Program-made: the position numbers and the translations under genes
Source of the DNA: UMGS1696 sp045643285
GTDB lineage: Bacteria; Bacillota; Clostridia; Oscillospirales; CAG-272
Length of the DNA stretch: 44,674 bases
Direction of reading: 5' to 3'
Assembly (NCBI GenBank): GCA_045643285.1
Contig: JAZUKN010000031.1
Span: 1-44,674 of the forward strand
The notes under the pieces: generated by a model
Databases searched by the model: none
Seen by the model: the letters and a program-made list of their open reading frames with translations, nothing else
What the model was told of the DNA's origin: nothing
Shown here: piece after piece, positions 30,196 to 38,608 of the stretch
How the letters are laid out: every line of letters begins with the position of its first letter
Position numbering within the stretch: position 1 is the stretch's first letter

Positions 30196-32882
30196 AATCA
30201 AATCCGTTATTCAAAATCAACCAGCTTGCAAAGGACCTCTCGATGAAGCCGAAAGAGCTTACGACTGCGCTCGACGGTATCGGAATTGCCGTCAAGAGCA
30301 ATTCCGCAACGCTTGAGGACGACGAAGTGAACCTTCTTTTTGCCACACTCACCGAGCAGGCAAAAATCAAGGATATCGACGGGTACATCAAGGGAAAAAC
30401 GAAAATAACTCTTCCCGAATCTCCGGCGCAGGCTGAAGCACGTCTCAAAGCGGAAGCGGAAGCCGCCGCAAAAGCTAAAGCAGAAGCGGAAGCAAAGGCT
30501 AAAGCGGAAGCGGAGGCAAAAGCCAAAGCGGAAGCGGAGGCACGTGCAAAGGCCGAGGCGGAAGCAAAAGCGAAGGCCGAAAAAGAATCCCGTGCAAAGG
30601 CTGAAGCAGAAGCAAAAGCCAAAGCAGAGGCAGACGCAAGGGCTAAAGCGGAAGCAAAAGCCAAAGCCGAAAAGGAAGCCGACGAAAAAGCGCGTCAGTC
30701 TCAGCTCCAGCTTGATATGGCGGCTGAACAGAAGAGACAGCAGTCCCGTCCGGCACAGCAGGGAGACCGCAGACCGGCAGGCGGCCAGCAAAGACCCGGT
30801 CAGCCGAGAGATACACGTCCCGGCAACAAGGAATTTGCGAACGACCGCGCTCCCGTACAGCCGAAACCGAAGCCGAAGGTCGAGCAAGGCGTTGAAAAAA
30901 AGCGCACCGGCAATGTCCGTGTCGTCGATACGCGCGGATCGAACGTCGACCTCTCGAAATACGACGAAAAGCTCGACAAGTTCGCATCGTCCTACGGCGA
31001 CGACTCCAAGGGCGGCAAGCAGAAATTAAAGAAGCAGAATCAGCGCGGAGACAATCGCGGTACCGGACGCAAGAGCGACAAGGAACGTCTTGCAATGGAA
31101 AAGATCAGAGCGAACATCGAAAAAGCGAAGAAACAGCCGCTCAAGGTCTCCATTCCCGACGAGATCACTGTCGGCGAGCTTGCACAGCGTCTTAAAGTCA
31201 CCGCAGCGGACTGCATGAAGCGTCTTCTCCTCATGGGAGTTATGGCAACGGTCAACCAGGTGCTTGACTACGACACAGCGTACCTCATCGCAGATGAAAT
31301 GGGCGCGCAGGTCACAAAGGAAGTCAAGGTCACTATCGAAGAAAAACTGTTCAGCGAAGCCGAGGACGACGAAAGCGCACTCGTAAAGAGAGCGCCTGTC
31401 GTCTGCGTAATGGGACACGTTGACCACGGTAAGACCTCGATCCTCGACGCTATCAGACATACGAACGTCACAAGCGGTGAAGCCGGCGGTATCACACAGG
31501 CTATCGGCGCTTACAGAGTCACCACACCGTCCGGTGAGGACATCACGTTCCTCGATACTCCCGGTCACGAAGCGTTCACCGCAATGAGAGCGCGCGGCGC
31601 ACAGTGCACGGATATAGCTATCCTCGTCGTTGCCGGAGACGACGGCATCATGCCGCAGACCGTTGAGGCTATCAACCACGCAAAGGCGGCAGGCGTTGAC
31701 ATCATCGTTGCGATCAACAAAATGGATAAACCGCAGGCGAACGCCGAGCAGGTCAAGACCGAGCTTACGAAATACGATCTCGTTCCCGAAGAGTGGGGCG
31801 GCGACGTCATGTGCGTTCCCGTATCCGCGCTGACCGGAATGGGTATCTCCGATCTTCTCGAAAACGTTCTGCTCATCGCAGAGGTCAAGGAATACAAGGC
31901 AAATCCCGCAAAGCGTGCGAAAGGCGTTGTCATTGAAGCATCGCTTGACAAGGGGCGCGGTCCCGTTGCAACAGTCCTCGTTCAGGACGGTACTCTCCGT
32001 CACGGCGACATCGTGATCGCAGGCACATCCGTCGGACGTGTCCGCGCCATGGTGAACGACAAGGGCAGACAGCTCAAGGAAGCAGGTCCGTCCGTACCGG
32101 TAGAGATAGTCGGTCTTTCCGAAGTACCGGTGGCAGGTGACGAATTCAACGCGGTCGAAGACGAAAGAATGGCAAGAGAGCTTGCCGAGCAGAGACGCGA
32201 AAAGGCAAAAGAAGCCGAATTCAACGCAAACTCGAAGGTCAGCCTCGACGATCTGTTCTCGCAGATCTCGTCCGGCGTAAAGGAACTGAACATCATCGTA
32301 AAGGCAGACGTTGGCGGTTCCGCGGAAGCCGTAAAGCAGTCGCTTGAGAAGATCTCGACAGACGAAGTTAAGGTCAAGGTCATCCACTCTGCGGCAGGCG
32401 GCATCACCGAATCGGACGTTATGTTCGCCGCAGCATCCAATGCGATCATCGTCGGCTTCAACGTCCGTCCCGACAAGGCGGCTATCGACTCCGCCGAGAG
32501 ACAGAGCGTTGAAATCCGCACATACCGCATCATTTACGAGTGCATCGAAGAGATCACCGCCGCAATGAAGGGTATGCTTGCACCGACGTACAAGGAAAAT
32601 CTGCTCGGACACATCGAAGTCCGCCAGACGATCAGAGTACCGAACGTCGGCATCATTGCCGGATCGTACGTTCAGGACGGCAAGGTCACACGTCAGGCAC
32701 AGCTCCGCATCGTCCGCGACGGTATCGTCATCATGGAAGACAAGATCTCGTCTCTCCGCCGCTTCAAGGACGACGTAAAGGAAGTTGCCGCAGGTTACGA
32801 ATGCGGTGTCGGTCTTGAAAGATGCACCGACATCAAGATCGGCGACATTCTCGAAGCGTTTGAAATGGTCGAAGTAAAATAA
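30186..32882 (+). CDS. infB: translation initiation factor IF-2
   Basis: An 898-residue GTPase. An N-terminal IF2N domain (residues 1-60) is followed by about 90 residues of Ala/Lys/Glu repeats (roughly 80-170), a Gln/Arg/Pro-rich linker, a second IF2N region and the G domain with GHVDHGKTS (near residue 411), DTPGHEAF and NKMDKP, then domains II to IV. It places fMet-tRNA in the ribosomal P site. The repeat stretch should form a single charged helix. It ends the operon at a strong terminator. Confidence 0.96.
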   Translation: MAVKSNPLFKINQLAKDLSMKPKELTTALDGIGIAVKSNSATLEDDEVNLLFATLTEQAKIKDIDGYIKGKTKITLPESPAQAEARLKAEAEAAAKAKAEAEAKAKAEAEAKAKAEAEARAKAEAEAKAKAEKESRAKAEAEAKAKAEADARAKAEAKAKAEKEADEKARQSQLQLDMAAEQKRQQSRPAQQGDRRPAGGQQRPGQPRDTRPGNKEFANDRAPVQPKPKPKVEQGVEKKRTGNVRVVDTRGSNVDLSKYDEKLDKFASSYGDDSKGGKQKLKKQNQRGDNRGTGRKSDKERLAMEKIRANIEKAKKQPLKVSIPDEITVGELAQRLKVTAADCMKRLLLMGVMATVNQVLDYDTAYLIADEMGAQVTKEVKVTIEEKLFSEAEDDESALVKRAPVVCVMGHVDHGKTSILDAIRHTNVTSGEAGGITQAIGAYRVTTPSGEDITFLDTPGHEAFTAMRARGAQCTDIAILVVAGDDGIMPQTVEAINHAKAAGVDIIVAINKMDKPQANAEQVKTELTKYDLVPEEWGGDVMCVPVSALTGMGISDLLENVLLIAEVKEYKANPAKRAKGVVIEASLDKGRGPVATVLVQDGTLRHGDIVIAGTSVGRVRAMVNDKGRQLKEAGPSVPVEIVGLSEVPVAGDEFNAVEDERMARELAEQRREKAKEAEFNANSKVSLDDLFSQISSGVKELNIIVKADVGGSAEAVKQSLEKISTDEVKVKVIHSAAGGITESDVMFAAASNAIIVGFNVRPDKAAIDSAERQSVEIRTYRIIYECIEEITAAMKGMLAPTYKENLLGHIEVRQTIRVPNVGIIAGSYVQDGKVTRQAQLRIVRDGIVIMEDKISSLRRFKDDVKEVAAGYECGVGLERCTDIKIGDILEAFEMVEVK

Positions 32883-32896
32883 AACAAAGCAAAATG

Positions 32897-32925
32897 AAAA
32901 AGGGACTCGCGTGAGTCCCTTTTTT
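32897..32925 (+). terminator. infB operon terminator
   Basis: AAAAAGGGACTC pairs with GAGTCCCTTTTT around a 4-nt loop (GCGT). Confidence 0.92.
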
Positions 32926-32941
32926 GATGCGGATTATTGTT

Positions 32942-33008
32942 GAGACGCTGTCTCAAACTCTGCCAAGGAAACTTTTTGAAAAAAGTTTCCTTGGATCCTT
33001 CAAAAACT
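32942..33008 (+). repeat. 3'-end hairpin half-module between convergent infB and DUF4832 genes
   Basis: A small GAGAC/GTCTC hairpin (32942-32954) precedes a near-perfect 32-nt palindrome at 32963-32994 (CCAAGGAAACTTTTT and complement), then ATCCTTCAAAAACTCTATA. The palindrome plus trailing CAAAAACT matches the upstream half of the composite modules at 42005 and, more loosely, 34517 and 43946. The downstream half is absent here, where the next gene is convergent. Confidence 0.65.
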
Positions 33009-34337
33009 CTATACAACTTCCGTCTCGCCGACTGCGTACCATACGCCGTCGTGCGGTGCGTCGGATTCAAAATAAACGTCCTTGAATCCGTTGCCGGTCA
33101 GTGCGATCTCAACCTTATACCTACCCGTCGGAAGGTCGGAAAAATCTGCCGACAGATCTATCTCCGTCTTTCCGGGCATTACGTCGCGGATGTCTGCGTC
33201 CGTTTCCGCCGTCGCCTGTGCTTTATCGGACGAAAGGCGAATCTTCAGCGGCACTTTGTGATATATCGGCGCGTTTCCTCGGTTATCGAGCGCAAGAGAA
33301 GCGTTCATTCGTCCGTTTGTCACGCACTCATCGCACGAGAACGAATCTATGACAAAGTGGTAGCCCATTCTGTCGAGAAGATAGTCGACGTCCTCTCTCC
33401 ACTCAAACGGTATCGGCAGATACTTGCAGTTGAAAGTACTGACGTGGAGCGAAAGCATATAATCGAACGTGTCGCGTGCGTCCCAACCCTGCCGCTTCCA
33501 TTCGCCGAGCCAATAGAACGACTCAGCCGAGATTGGCGCTTCTTTCCAAAGGTCTTTCGGGAGATTCTTGAGGAACATCGGGTAGACTTCATATCTGTGA
33601 GCAGGCTGACCGAGTGCGTCCGCGCGTGTGCCGATACGCCGCTTTCCGCCGCCCCGCGCCCTCTCAAGCAGTTCGGGAGACGACATCTGACAGAGGAGCT
33701 GTGTCGTCGGGAACGCGGTGGTGTATGTATCTATCATATATTCAAGCAGGCGGTGATCGTAGAGGTCGCGCTGATGCCCCTCTCCCCACGCGCCGACTGT
33801 CGAAATATCGACTATATCAAGCGTAGGATCACTGTCAAACCGCTTGCCGAGAGCCTTTACCGCGTCGCAGAACAGATAAATGAACTGCGGATCGCGCGGA
33901 GAATCCTTGAATCTCGCTCCGTCCGGACGTACAGGGCAGTCGATGATACCCCTGAGCCAGTCGGGAACGTCGTCGCGCGCGCAGGTGCTGTGCTGCATCA
34001 GGCGGAGCATAACGGTCTGACCGCGCGACTCTGCCGTACGGAGGATCTTTTCGATAAAATCGTAATCGTACTTCCCCTGCTCCGGTTCAAAATCACGCCA
34101 CAGTGCGCGGATGTACGCTACCGTCGAATCCGGATGAAATCCCTGTGCGTCGCCTTTTTCTTCGATACCGGCAGGCACGGGATAGCACTCAAAATCTTCC
34201 GTTTCGATATTGTTCCGTCCGGGAATTACGACGGAATCGGAGTAGAGCGGATCGCCGCGGAAATGCTGGAACGACGTGAATCCGATATACGGGTTCGGCG
34301 CATCCGTTTTTTTATAGTGAAATTCTGTTGTACGCAT
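33009..34337 (-). CDS. DUF4832-type glycoside-hydrolase-like protein
   Basis: A 442-residue protein without signal peptide. The N-terminal two thirds (NPYIGFTSFQHFRGD, YIRALWRDFEPEQGKYDYDF, MLRLMQHST, VDISTVGAWGEGH, SAESFYWLGEW) look like a TIM barrel of the glycosidase superfamily with an acidic GEGH at a likely catalytic strand end. The C-terminal 110 residues form a beta-sandwich (MNASLALDNRGNAPIYHKVPLKIRL ... LPTGRYKVEIALTG) typical of DUF4832. The substrate is unknown and no sugar transporter is adjacent. It follows ppi after a 250-bp hairpin module. Confidence 0.7.
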   Translation of the reverse strand: MRTTEFHYKKTDAPNPYIGFTSFQHFRGDPLYSDSVVIPGRNNIETEDFECYPVPAGIEEKGDAQGFHPDSTVAYIRALWRDFEPEQGKYDYDFIEKILRTAESRGQTVMLRLMQHSTCARDDVPDWLRGIIDCPVRPDGARFKDSPRDPQFIYLFCDAVKALGKRFDSDPTLDIVDISTVGAWGEGHQRDLYDHRLLEYMIDTYTTAFPTTQLLCQMSSPELLERARGGGKRRIGTRADALGQPAHRYEVYPMFLKNLPKDLWKEAPISAESFYWLGEWKRQGWDARDTFDYMLSLHVSTFNCKYLPIPFEWREDVDYLLDRMGYHFVIDSFSCDECVTNGRMNASLALDNRGNAPIYHKVPLKIRLSSDKAQATAETDADIRDVMPGKTEIDLSADFSDLPTGRYKVEIALTGNGFKDVYFESDAPHDGVWYAVGETEVV

Positions 34338-34344
34338 TTGTTTT

Positions 34345-34545
34345 TTCCTTATTTTTTGTCAGGACTCCGTCCCGACACCTTGCGACCTTTTTGAAAAAAG
34401 GTCGATCAAAAACTTTAATATGTGGGGAAGAGAAAAGACTTAGCCAATATAGTTCAGCAAAAACTTTAATAAGAGGCACCCTTGTCTTTTTTCCCCCCCT
34501 ATAAAGTTCTTTGCCAGGCTTTTTCTCGAAAAAGCCGCGTATCTC
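34345..34545 (-). repeat. composite hairpin module between ppi and the DUF4832 gene
   Basis: Read on the - strand: hairpin 1 (34536-34517, GGCTTTTTCGAGAAAAAGCC), TGGCAAAGAACTTTATA, a linker with an inner inverted repeat (GTC/GAC arms with G/C runs near 34482-34500 and 34424-34439), ATTAAAGTTTTTGATCG, hairpin 2 (34404-34383, CGACC/GGTCG), then CGGGAC-GGA-GTCCTG, then the A-rich RBS of the DUF4832 gene. This 250-bp gap has no gene. The layout matches 42005-42145 and 43946-44068. Confidence 0.7.
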
Positions 34546-34587
34546 TCCCGCGTATCTCCTCGCGTACTCCCCAGTGTCCTCCCCGCG

Positions 34588-35067
34588 TCAGATCTCTCTG
34601 ACCTCTTTCATGCGCTGATCTTCAACCGGTCTGTCGCGCTTGTCTGTCGGGGTTTTTGCTATCTCATCGACGACTTCCATACCGTCCGTTACTTTACCGA
34701 AAGCGGCATACTGACCGTCGAGATATTTTGCGTCCGCGTGGCAGATGAAGAACTGCGACGACGCGCTGTTCGGATTCTGCGATCTCGCCATGGAGATGAC
34801 GCCGCGCTCGTGACTGAGGTCATTATCTACGCCGTTTGACTTGAATTCGCCCTTGATGTTCTTGCCGGAGCCGCCCATGCCCGTTCCTTCGGGGTCTCCG
34901 CCCTGGATCATAAACCCCTCGATAACGCGGTGGAAGATAAGTCCGTTATAGAAACCGCGATTCACGAGAGAGAGGAAGTTTTCTACAGTGATCGGCGCTT
35001 TGTCGGGGTAAAGCTCGACTGTTATAACGCCGCCGTTTTCCATTTCGATCTGTACTTTGTTTGCCAT
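34588..35067 (-). CDS. cyclophilin-type peptidyl-prolyl isomerase
   Basis: A 159-residue cytoplasmic cyclophilin. VENFLSLVNRGFYNGLIFHRVIEGFMIQGGDPEGTG and SMARSQNPNSASSQFFIC carry the active-site Arg, Phe and Gln residues. It catalyses cis-trans isomerisation of proline bonds. No signal peptide is present. It follows rplI by 18 nt and is likely in the gdpP-rplI operon, replacing dnaB as the third gene. Confidence 0.93.
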   Translation of the reverse strand: MANKVQIEMENGGVITVELYPDKAPITVENFLSLVNRGFYNGLIFHRVIEGFMIQGGDPEGTGMGGSGKNIKGEFKSNGVDNDLSHERGVISMARSQNPNSASSQFFICHADAKYLDGQYAAFGKVTDGMEVVDEIAKTPTDKRDRPVEDQRMKEVREI

Positions 35068-35085
35068 ATTATTAACCTCACTTTA

Positions 35086-35529
35086 TCAGCCGCAGACGAC
35101 GACTGTGAGCTTTCCTGCGATCTCCGGATAGAGCTTTACATCAAGCGTGTATGTACCGTACGCCTTGATCGGATCGTCAAGCACGATTTTTCTCTTGTCT
35201 ACTTCGATCTTGTGCTGATCAAGCAGTGCTTCTGCGATGTCCTTTGTCGTAACTGCGCCGTAGAGCCGTCCGTCAGCGCCCGAAGACACCTTGATCTTTA
35301 CGACGATACCCTCGAACTGAGCGGCAGTTTCGCGTGCCGCCTGCTTTTCAAGCTCGATCTTGCGTGCCTTTGCGGCTTCCTTGTTCTTAATATCGTTGAG
35401 GACTTTTGCGTCGGCTATTGCGGCGAGCTTTTTCGGAAAAAGGAAATTGCGCGCGTATCCGTCGGACACGTCGATTATCTGATCCTTTTTGCCCTGTCCC
35501 TTAACGTCCTGTAAAAGTACGACTTTCAT
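35086..35529 (-). CDS. rplI: 50S ribosomal protein L9
   Basis: A 147-residue protein. MKVVLLQDVKGQGKKDQIID and GYARNFLFPKKLA are the L9 N-terminal signature, followed by the long connecting helix (KNKEAAKARKIELEKQAARE) and the C-terminal domain. It is a structural protein of the large subunit that affects frameshifting fidelity. It directly follows gdpP, a conserved Firmicute pairing. Confidence 0.97.
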   Translation of the reverse strand: MKVVLLQDVKGQGKKDQIIDVSDGYARNFLFPKKLAAIADAKVLNDIKNKEAAKARKIELEKQAARETAAQFEGIVVKIKVSSGADGRLYGAVTTKDIAEALLDQHKIEVDKRKIVLDDPIKAYGTYTLDVKLYPEIAGKLTVVVCG

Positions 35530-35589
35530 TTTATTTTCCTCCGTTTGATTGGTTTTCTGTTTATTTCGACCGGTTGAAGCCGGTAAAAA

Positions 35590-37623
35590 TCATTTTTCGT
35601 TCTCGACCTTTGCGATAGCCGTTTTGATGTCTGCGACGACCTCGTCGACCGTCTTTGACGCGAGCTGTACCGCCGCCGTGTCGAAGTGACCGCCGCCGCC
35701 GAGTTCTTTCATAACAAGCTCAACGTTTATCTCCCCTGCCGAACGTGCGGAAACGTGTACGGTGTCTCCCTCGACGATCAGCGCGAACGACGCTTTTATG
35801 CCGTCGACTCTGAGAAGATTGTCCGCGGCTTTAGCGGCGATAGTACGGTCGAGCGCGCCCTCTTCGCCGTCGTTTCCGACTGTCGTGAAGGCGTAAACGT
35901 TTTTGTAAATCTCGACGTTCTGGCGGAAGAATGCCTCTCTTCTGTAGTCCTCGAAGCTCTCGCGGAACAGCGAATTGATACGCATGGGGTCCGCTCCCCT
36001 GTCTCTGAGGTACATGGCAACGGAGAACGTGCGCGTGCCGGTGTTTTTCGTGAACTGCTTTGTGTCAAGCGCGATACCTGCGAGAATGACGTTCGCCTCC
36101 GCCGCCGACAGCTCGTCCTTCGGCAGTACCTGTTCGAGCATTTCCGAGACAAGCTCGCAAGTCGACGACGCGGACGGGTCGATGAAGTTCACGACCGGCT
36201 CGAGGTTGTAGTCGCTCATTACTCTGTGGTGGTCGATAACGGCGAGCTTTTCCGCTCTCTTTGCAAGCTCCGGCTCTTCCGTAATGTCGGGGTTGTTCAC
36301 GTCGCACATTATGACGAGCGTGCCTGTTTCAAGCATATCGAGTGCCTCGGGAGCGGTGACGAAAAGACCGAGATAGTCTTCGTCTTCGGCGATGATGTCG
36401 CGGCATCCGATGAGATTTCTGTCTGCGGTGTCGATGACGATATTCACTCTCGCGCCGCACGAAATGGCGATCTTTGCAAGTCCGACGCACGCGCCGAAAG
36501 CATCGAAATCCGCGTGTCTGTGTCCCATGACGATGACGTTCGACGCACTGTTGATCTCGTTCATCAGCTTGTTTGCGGCAACTGCCGACTGCGCGCTCGT
36601 ACGCTTCTGCGCGGTCTTCATGACACCGCCTATACATTCGGTCATGTCGTCGGTTTTCAGTACTACCTGGTCGCCGCCGCGCTGGAGAGCCATGTCAAGT
36701 GCCGCGTGAGCCGCCTTTTCTTTTTCGTCGTATGTTCCGCCGATCGTTGCAACGCCCATGGAAACCGTAAGCGGCAGGTTCGTCTCGCCCACTCTGACCG
36801 AGCGCACTCTGTCGAGAACATCAAACCGTTCGTCGAGCATTTTTGCAGCAGTTCCGCGATTCGTTATGAGAAGATATTTGTCGTTTTCGTATTCTTTCAG
36901 CAGTGCGCCGTGCTCCTCAGCCCAGCCGGACAAAATCCTGTCGACCTTTGCCGCCGCCGGACGGTAGTGCTCTGCGTCGTACTGGAGCATTTCGTTGAGG
37001 TTGTCGATAACGACGTAGCCAACTGCAAGCTCACCGTCGTCGAGCTTTTTCGTAAGGTTGTCGTAAGCCGTTCTTTCGGTCGTTATGACGAGCGTGTATT
37101 CGCCGTTTTCGTCGATCCTGCGGTTACAGCTCAGGCGGAAACTGCGGTCCTTGTACGCAAATCTGACCTTTTCGCCGTCTGCCGCGTTATATAGGTCTGC
37201 GAGCGACGACGAGAACAGCTCGCGCACCTTTTTGCCGTAGATCTTTTCCGTGCCGAACAGCTTTTCCGTTGCCGCGTTGAACCACAGGACTTTTTCCCGT
37301 GCGTCGCAGATGAACGCCGGAGCCTCGGAGTTTTCGAGAGTCTCAAACATCATCGGCGCCATAACGGGCTTGAGTTCGTCCGGAACGTCCCCTCTCGCGC
37401 GTCTTTCGAGAACTATATACAACAGAATGCACAGAGCGGCGAGCACTATCAGCGCGATCACGCCGCACAATGGAGCGGGAACGGGAGAAAACGTCACAAG
37501 GAAAGTGAGCAGGAGGACAGAGAAAACCGCCGCGATTCCGAGTGATGCGGCTGTCTCTGTTTTCAGCGTTATTTTTTTAGTTGTCCGGTTGTTATTGTTT
37601 GCCGGCTTACTTGATTTTAACAT
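35590..37623 (-). CDS. gdpP: cyclic-di-AMP phosphodiesterase GdpP
   Basis: A 677-residue membrane protein. Two N-terminal transmembrane helices (about residues 27-75) precede a PAS domain (FICDAREKVLWFNAATEKLFG), a degenerate GGDEF domain, then DHH/DHHA1 phosphodiesterase domains with GHRHADFDAFGA, VIMCDVN, VIDHHRVMSD and GGGGHFDTAA. It hydrolyses c-di-AMP to pApA at the membrane and so affects potassium and osmotic balance; nearby mscL also concerns osmotic stress. The order gdpP-rplI is conserved. Confidence 0.95.
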   Translation of the reverse strand: MLKSSKPANNNNRTTKKITLKTETAASLGIAAVFSVLLLTFLVTFSPVPAPLCGVIALIVLAALCILLYIVLERRARGDVPDELKPVMAPMMFETLENSEAPAFICDAREKVLWFNAATEKLFGTEKIYGKKVRELFSSSLADLYNAADGEKVRFAYKDRSFRLSCNRRIDENGEYTLVITTERTAYDNLTKKLDDGELAVGYVVIDNLNEMLQYDAEHYRPAAAKVDRILSGWAEEHGALLKEYENDKYLLITNRGTAAKMLDERFDVLDRVRSVRVGETNLPLTVSMGVATIGGTYDEKEKAAHAALDMALQRGGDQVVLKTDDMTECIGGVMKTAQKRTSAQSAVAANKLMNEINSASNVIVMGHRHADFDAFGACVGLAKIAISCGARVNIVIDTADRNLIGCRDIIAEDEDYLGLFVTAPEALDMLETGTLVIMCDVNNPDITEEPELAKRAEKLAVIDHHRVMSDYNLEPVVNFIDPSASSTCELVSEMLEQVLPKDELSAAEANVILAGIALDTKQFTKNTGTRTFSVAMYLRDRGADPMRINSLFRESFEDYRREAFFRQNVEIYKNVYAFTTVGNDGEEGALDRTIAAKAADNLLRVDGIKASFALIVEGDTVHVSARSAGEINVELVMKELGGGGHFDTAAVQLASKTVDEVVADIKTAIAKVENEK

Positions 37624-37687
37624 ACATACTGCCCTTTCGGATGTATTTATATAAAGTCATACATGATACCCATTTTATTTCATTATT

Positions 37688-37716
37688 ATTATAACATAAA
37701 AATTCCCGTTTATCAA
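37688..37716 (-). promoter_or_regulatory. gdpP operon promoter
   Basis: On the - strand TTGATA, 17-bp spacer, TATAAT. It is divergent from the promoter at 37725. Confidence 0.82.
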
Positions 37717-37724
37717 CAAAAACA

Positions 37725-37753
37725 TTGATTTTTGTTATCCGTTATGATAAAAT
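37725..37753 (+). promoter_or_regulatory. promoter of the RHH-like gene and mscL
   Basis: TTGATT, 17-bp spacer, TAAAAT, about 38 nt before the start codon. It lies only 9 bp from the -35 of the gdpP promoter, so shared control is possible. Confidence 0.75.
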
Positions 37754-37791
37754 ACAGATAAAGACAGATATCGTATCAAACGGGAGGCAAT

Positions 37792-38010
37792 ATGGCAGGA
37801 AAGAACAAAGTCGTTTTCAGCGTGCGGCTTGACGAAGAAATGTACAAGAAAATGCTTGCGGTAGCCGAGTTCAACAAAGTGGACGTGAACAACCACATCC
37901 TTTCTCTCGTCCGCACGAACATCGCCTACCACGAACGGGTACACGGGCATATCGACACCTCAAAGATACCGCTTGACGGCGCGGTGACAGAATCAAAGGA
38001 AACCAAATAA
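37792..38010 (+). CDS. ribbon-helix-helix-like small protein
   Basis: A 72-residue protein. KVVFSVRLDEEMYKKMLAVAEFNKVDVNNHILSLVRTNI fits the strand-helix-helix pattern of Arc/CopG-type DNA-binding proteins. The C-terminal tail is polar and likely disordered. GGGAGG lies upstream of the ATG. It is 25 nt from mscL in the same direction, so it could regulate its own operon and the divergent gdpP promoter, though nothing proves it. Confidence 0.65.
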   Translation: MAGKNKVVFSVRLDEEMYKKMLAVAEFNKVDVNNHILSLVRTNIAYHERVHGHIDTSKIPLDGAVTESKETK

Positions 38011-38035
38011 AATTACATAAATCAGGAGGCAAACC

Positions 38036-38506
38036 ATGGCAAAAGAAAAGAAAAAAGGACTCATTAAAGAGTTCAAGGAGTTCATCTCGAAGGGCAACGT
38101 CCTCGATATGGCAGTCGGCGTTATCGTCGCAACGGCGTTCGGCAAGATCACAACGTCTCTCGTTAACGACGTTCTGATGCCGTTCATCGGCTGGCTGATC
38201 GGCGACTTCGACCTTTCCAAGCTGAACATCACGCTCGCTCCCGAAGTTCTCGACGAAGCCGGAGAAGTAACAAAAGCAGCAGTCGTCATCGGCATCGGCA
38301 CACTGCTGACGGCTGTTATCGACTTTTTGCTCGTTGCTCTCGTTGTATTCGCTATCGTAAAGATCTTCAACAAGGCGAAAGAGAAAGCAGAAGCAAAGAA
38401 GAAAGCCGAAGAAGCGGCAAAAGCAGCAGAAGAAGCCGCAAAGCCTGCAGAACCCTCCGAAGAGATCCTTCTCCTCAGAGAAATCAGAGATTCGCTCAAG
38501 AAATAA
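38036..38506 (+). CDS. mscL: large-conductance mechanosensitive channel MscL
   Basis: A 156-residue protein. FKEFISKGNVLDMAVGVIVATAFGKITTSLVNDVLMPFIG is the N-terminal amphipathic helix plus TM1, with the conserved Gly/Ala gate. TM2 lies around residues 83-108 and a C-terminal charged helix bundle (KAKEKAEAKKKAEEAAK ... EILLLREIRDSL) ends the protein. It opens on hypo-osmotic shock. RBS AGGAGG lies about 8 nt upstream. Confidence 0.96.
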   Translation: MAKEKKKGLIKEFKEFISKGNVLDMAVGVIVATAFGKITTSLVNDVLMPFIGWLIGDFDLSKLNITLAPEVLDEAGEVTKAAVVIGIGTLLTAVIDFLLVALVVFAIVKIFNKAKEKAEAKKKAEEAAKAAEEAAKPAEPSEEILLLREIRDSLKK

Positions 38507-38518
38507 GAAAAACACTCC

Positions 38519-38557
38519 AAAAGCACGGTACGGCTCACAGTCGTGCCGTGCTTTTTT
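38519..38557 (+). terminator. mscL terminator
   Basis: AAAAGCACGG pairs with CCGTGCTTTT with a partly paired inner part, followed by a T-run. Confidence 0.9.
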
Positions 38558-38560
38558 GCT

Positions 38561-38606
38561 AAAAAAGACGGTTTCCGTCGAATGTTCGGCGGTTTCCGTC
38601 TTTTTT
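38561..38606 (-). terminator. terminator of the DRE-TIM synthase gene
   Basis: AAAAAAGACGG pairs with CCGTCTTTTTT around a 24-nt loop. On the - strand it lies 2 nt after the synthase stop and ends in TTTTTT. Confidence 0.85.
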
Positions 38607-38608
38607 CG

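Noticed and set aside
31026..32612. 528-codon - strand open frame opposite infB
   Set aside because: Antisense shadow of a strongly biased gene; no family resemblance.
32937..34394. 485-codon + strand open frame opposite the DUF4832 gene
   Set aside because: Starts in a repeat palindrome and has no domain, while the opposite frame has a coherent fold and an RBS.
35686..37194. 502-codon + strand open frame opposite gdpP
   Set aside because: Antisense shadow; gdpP domains on the other strand are complete.
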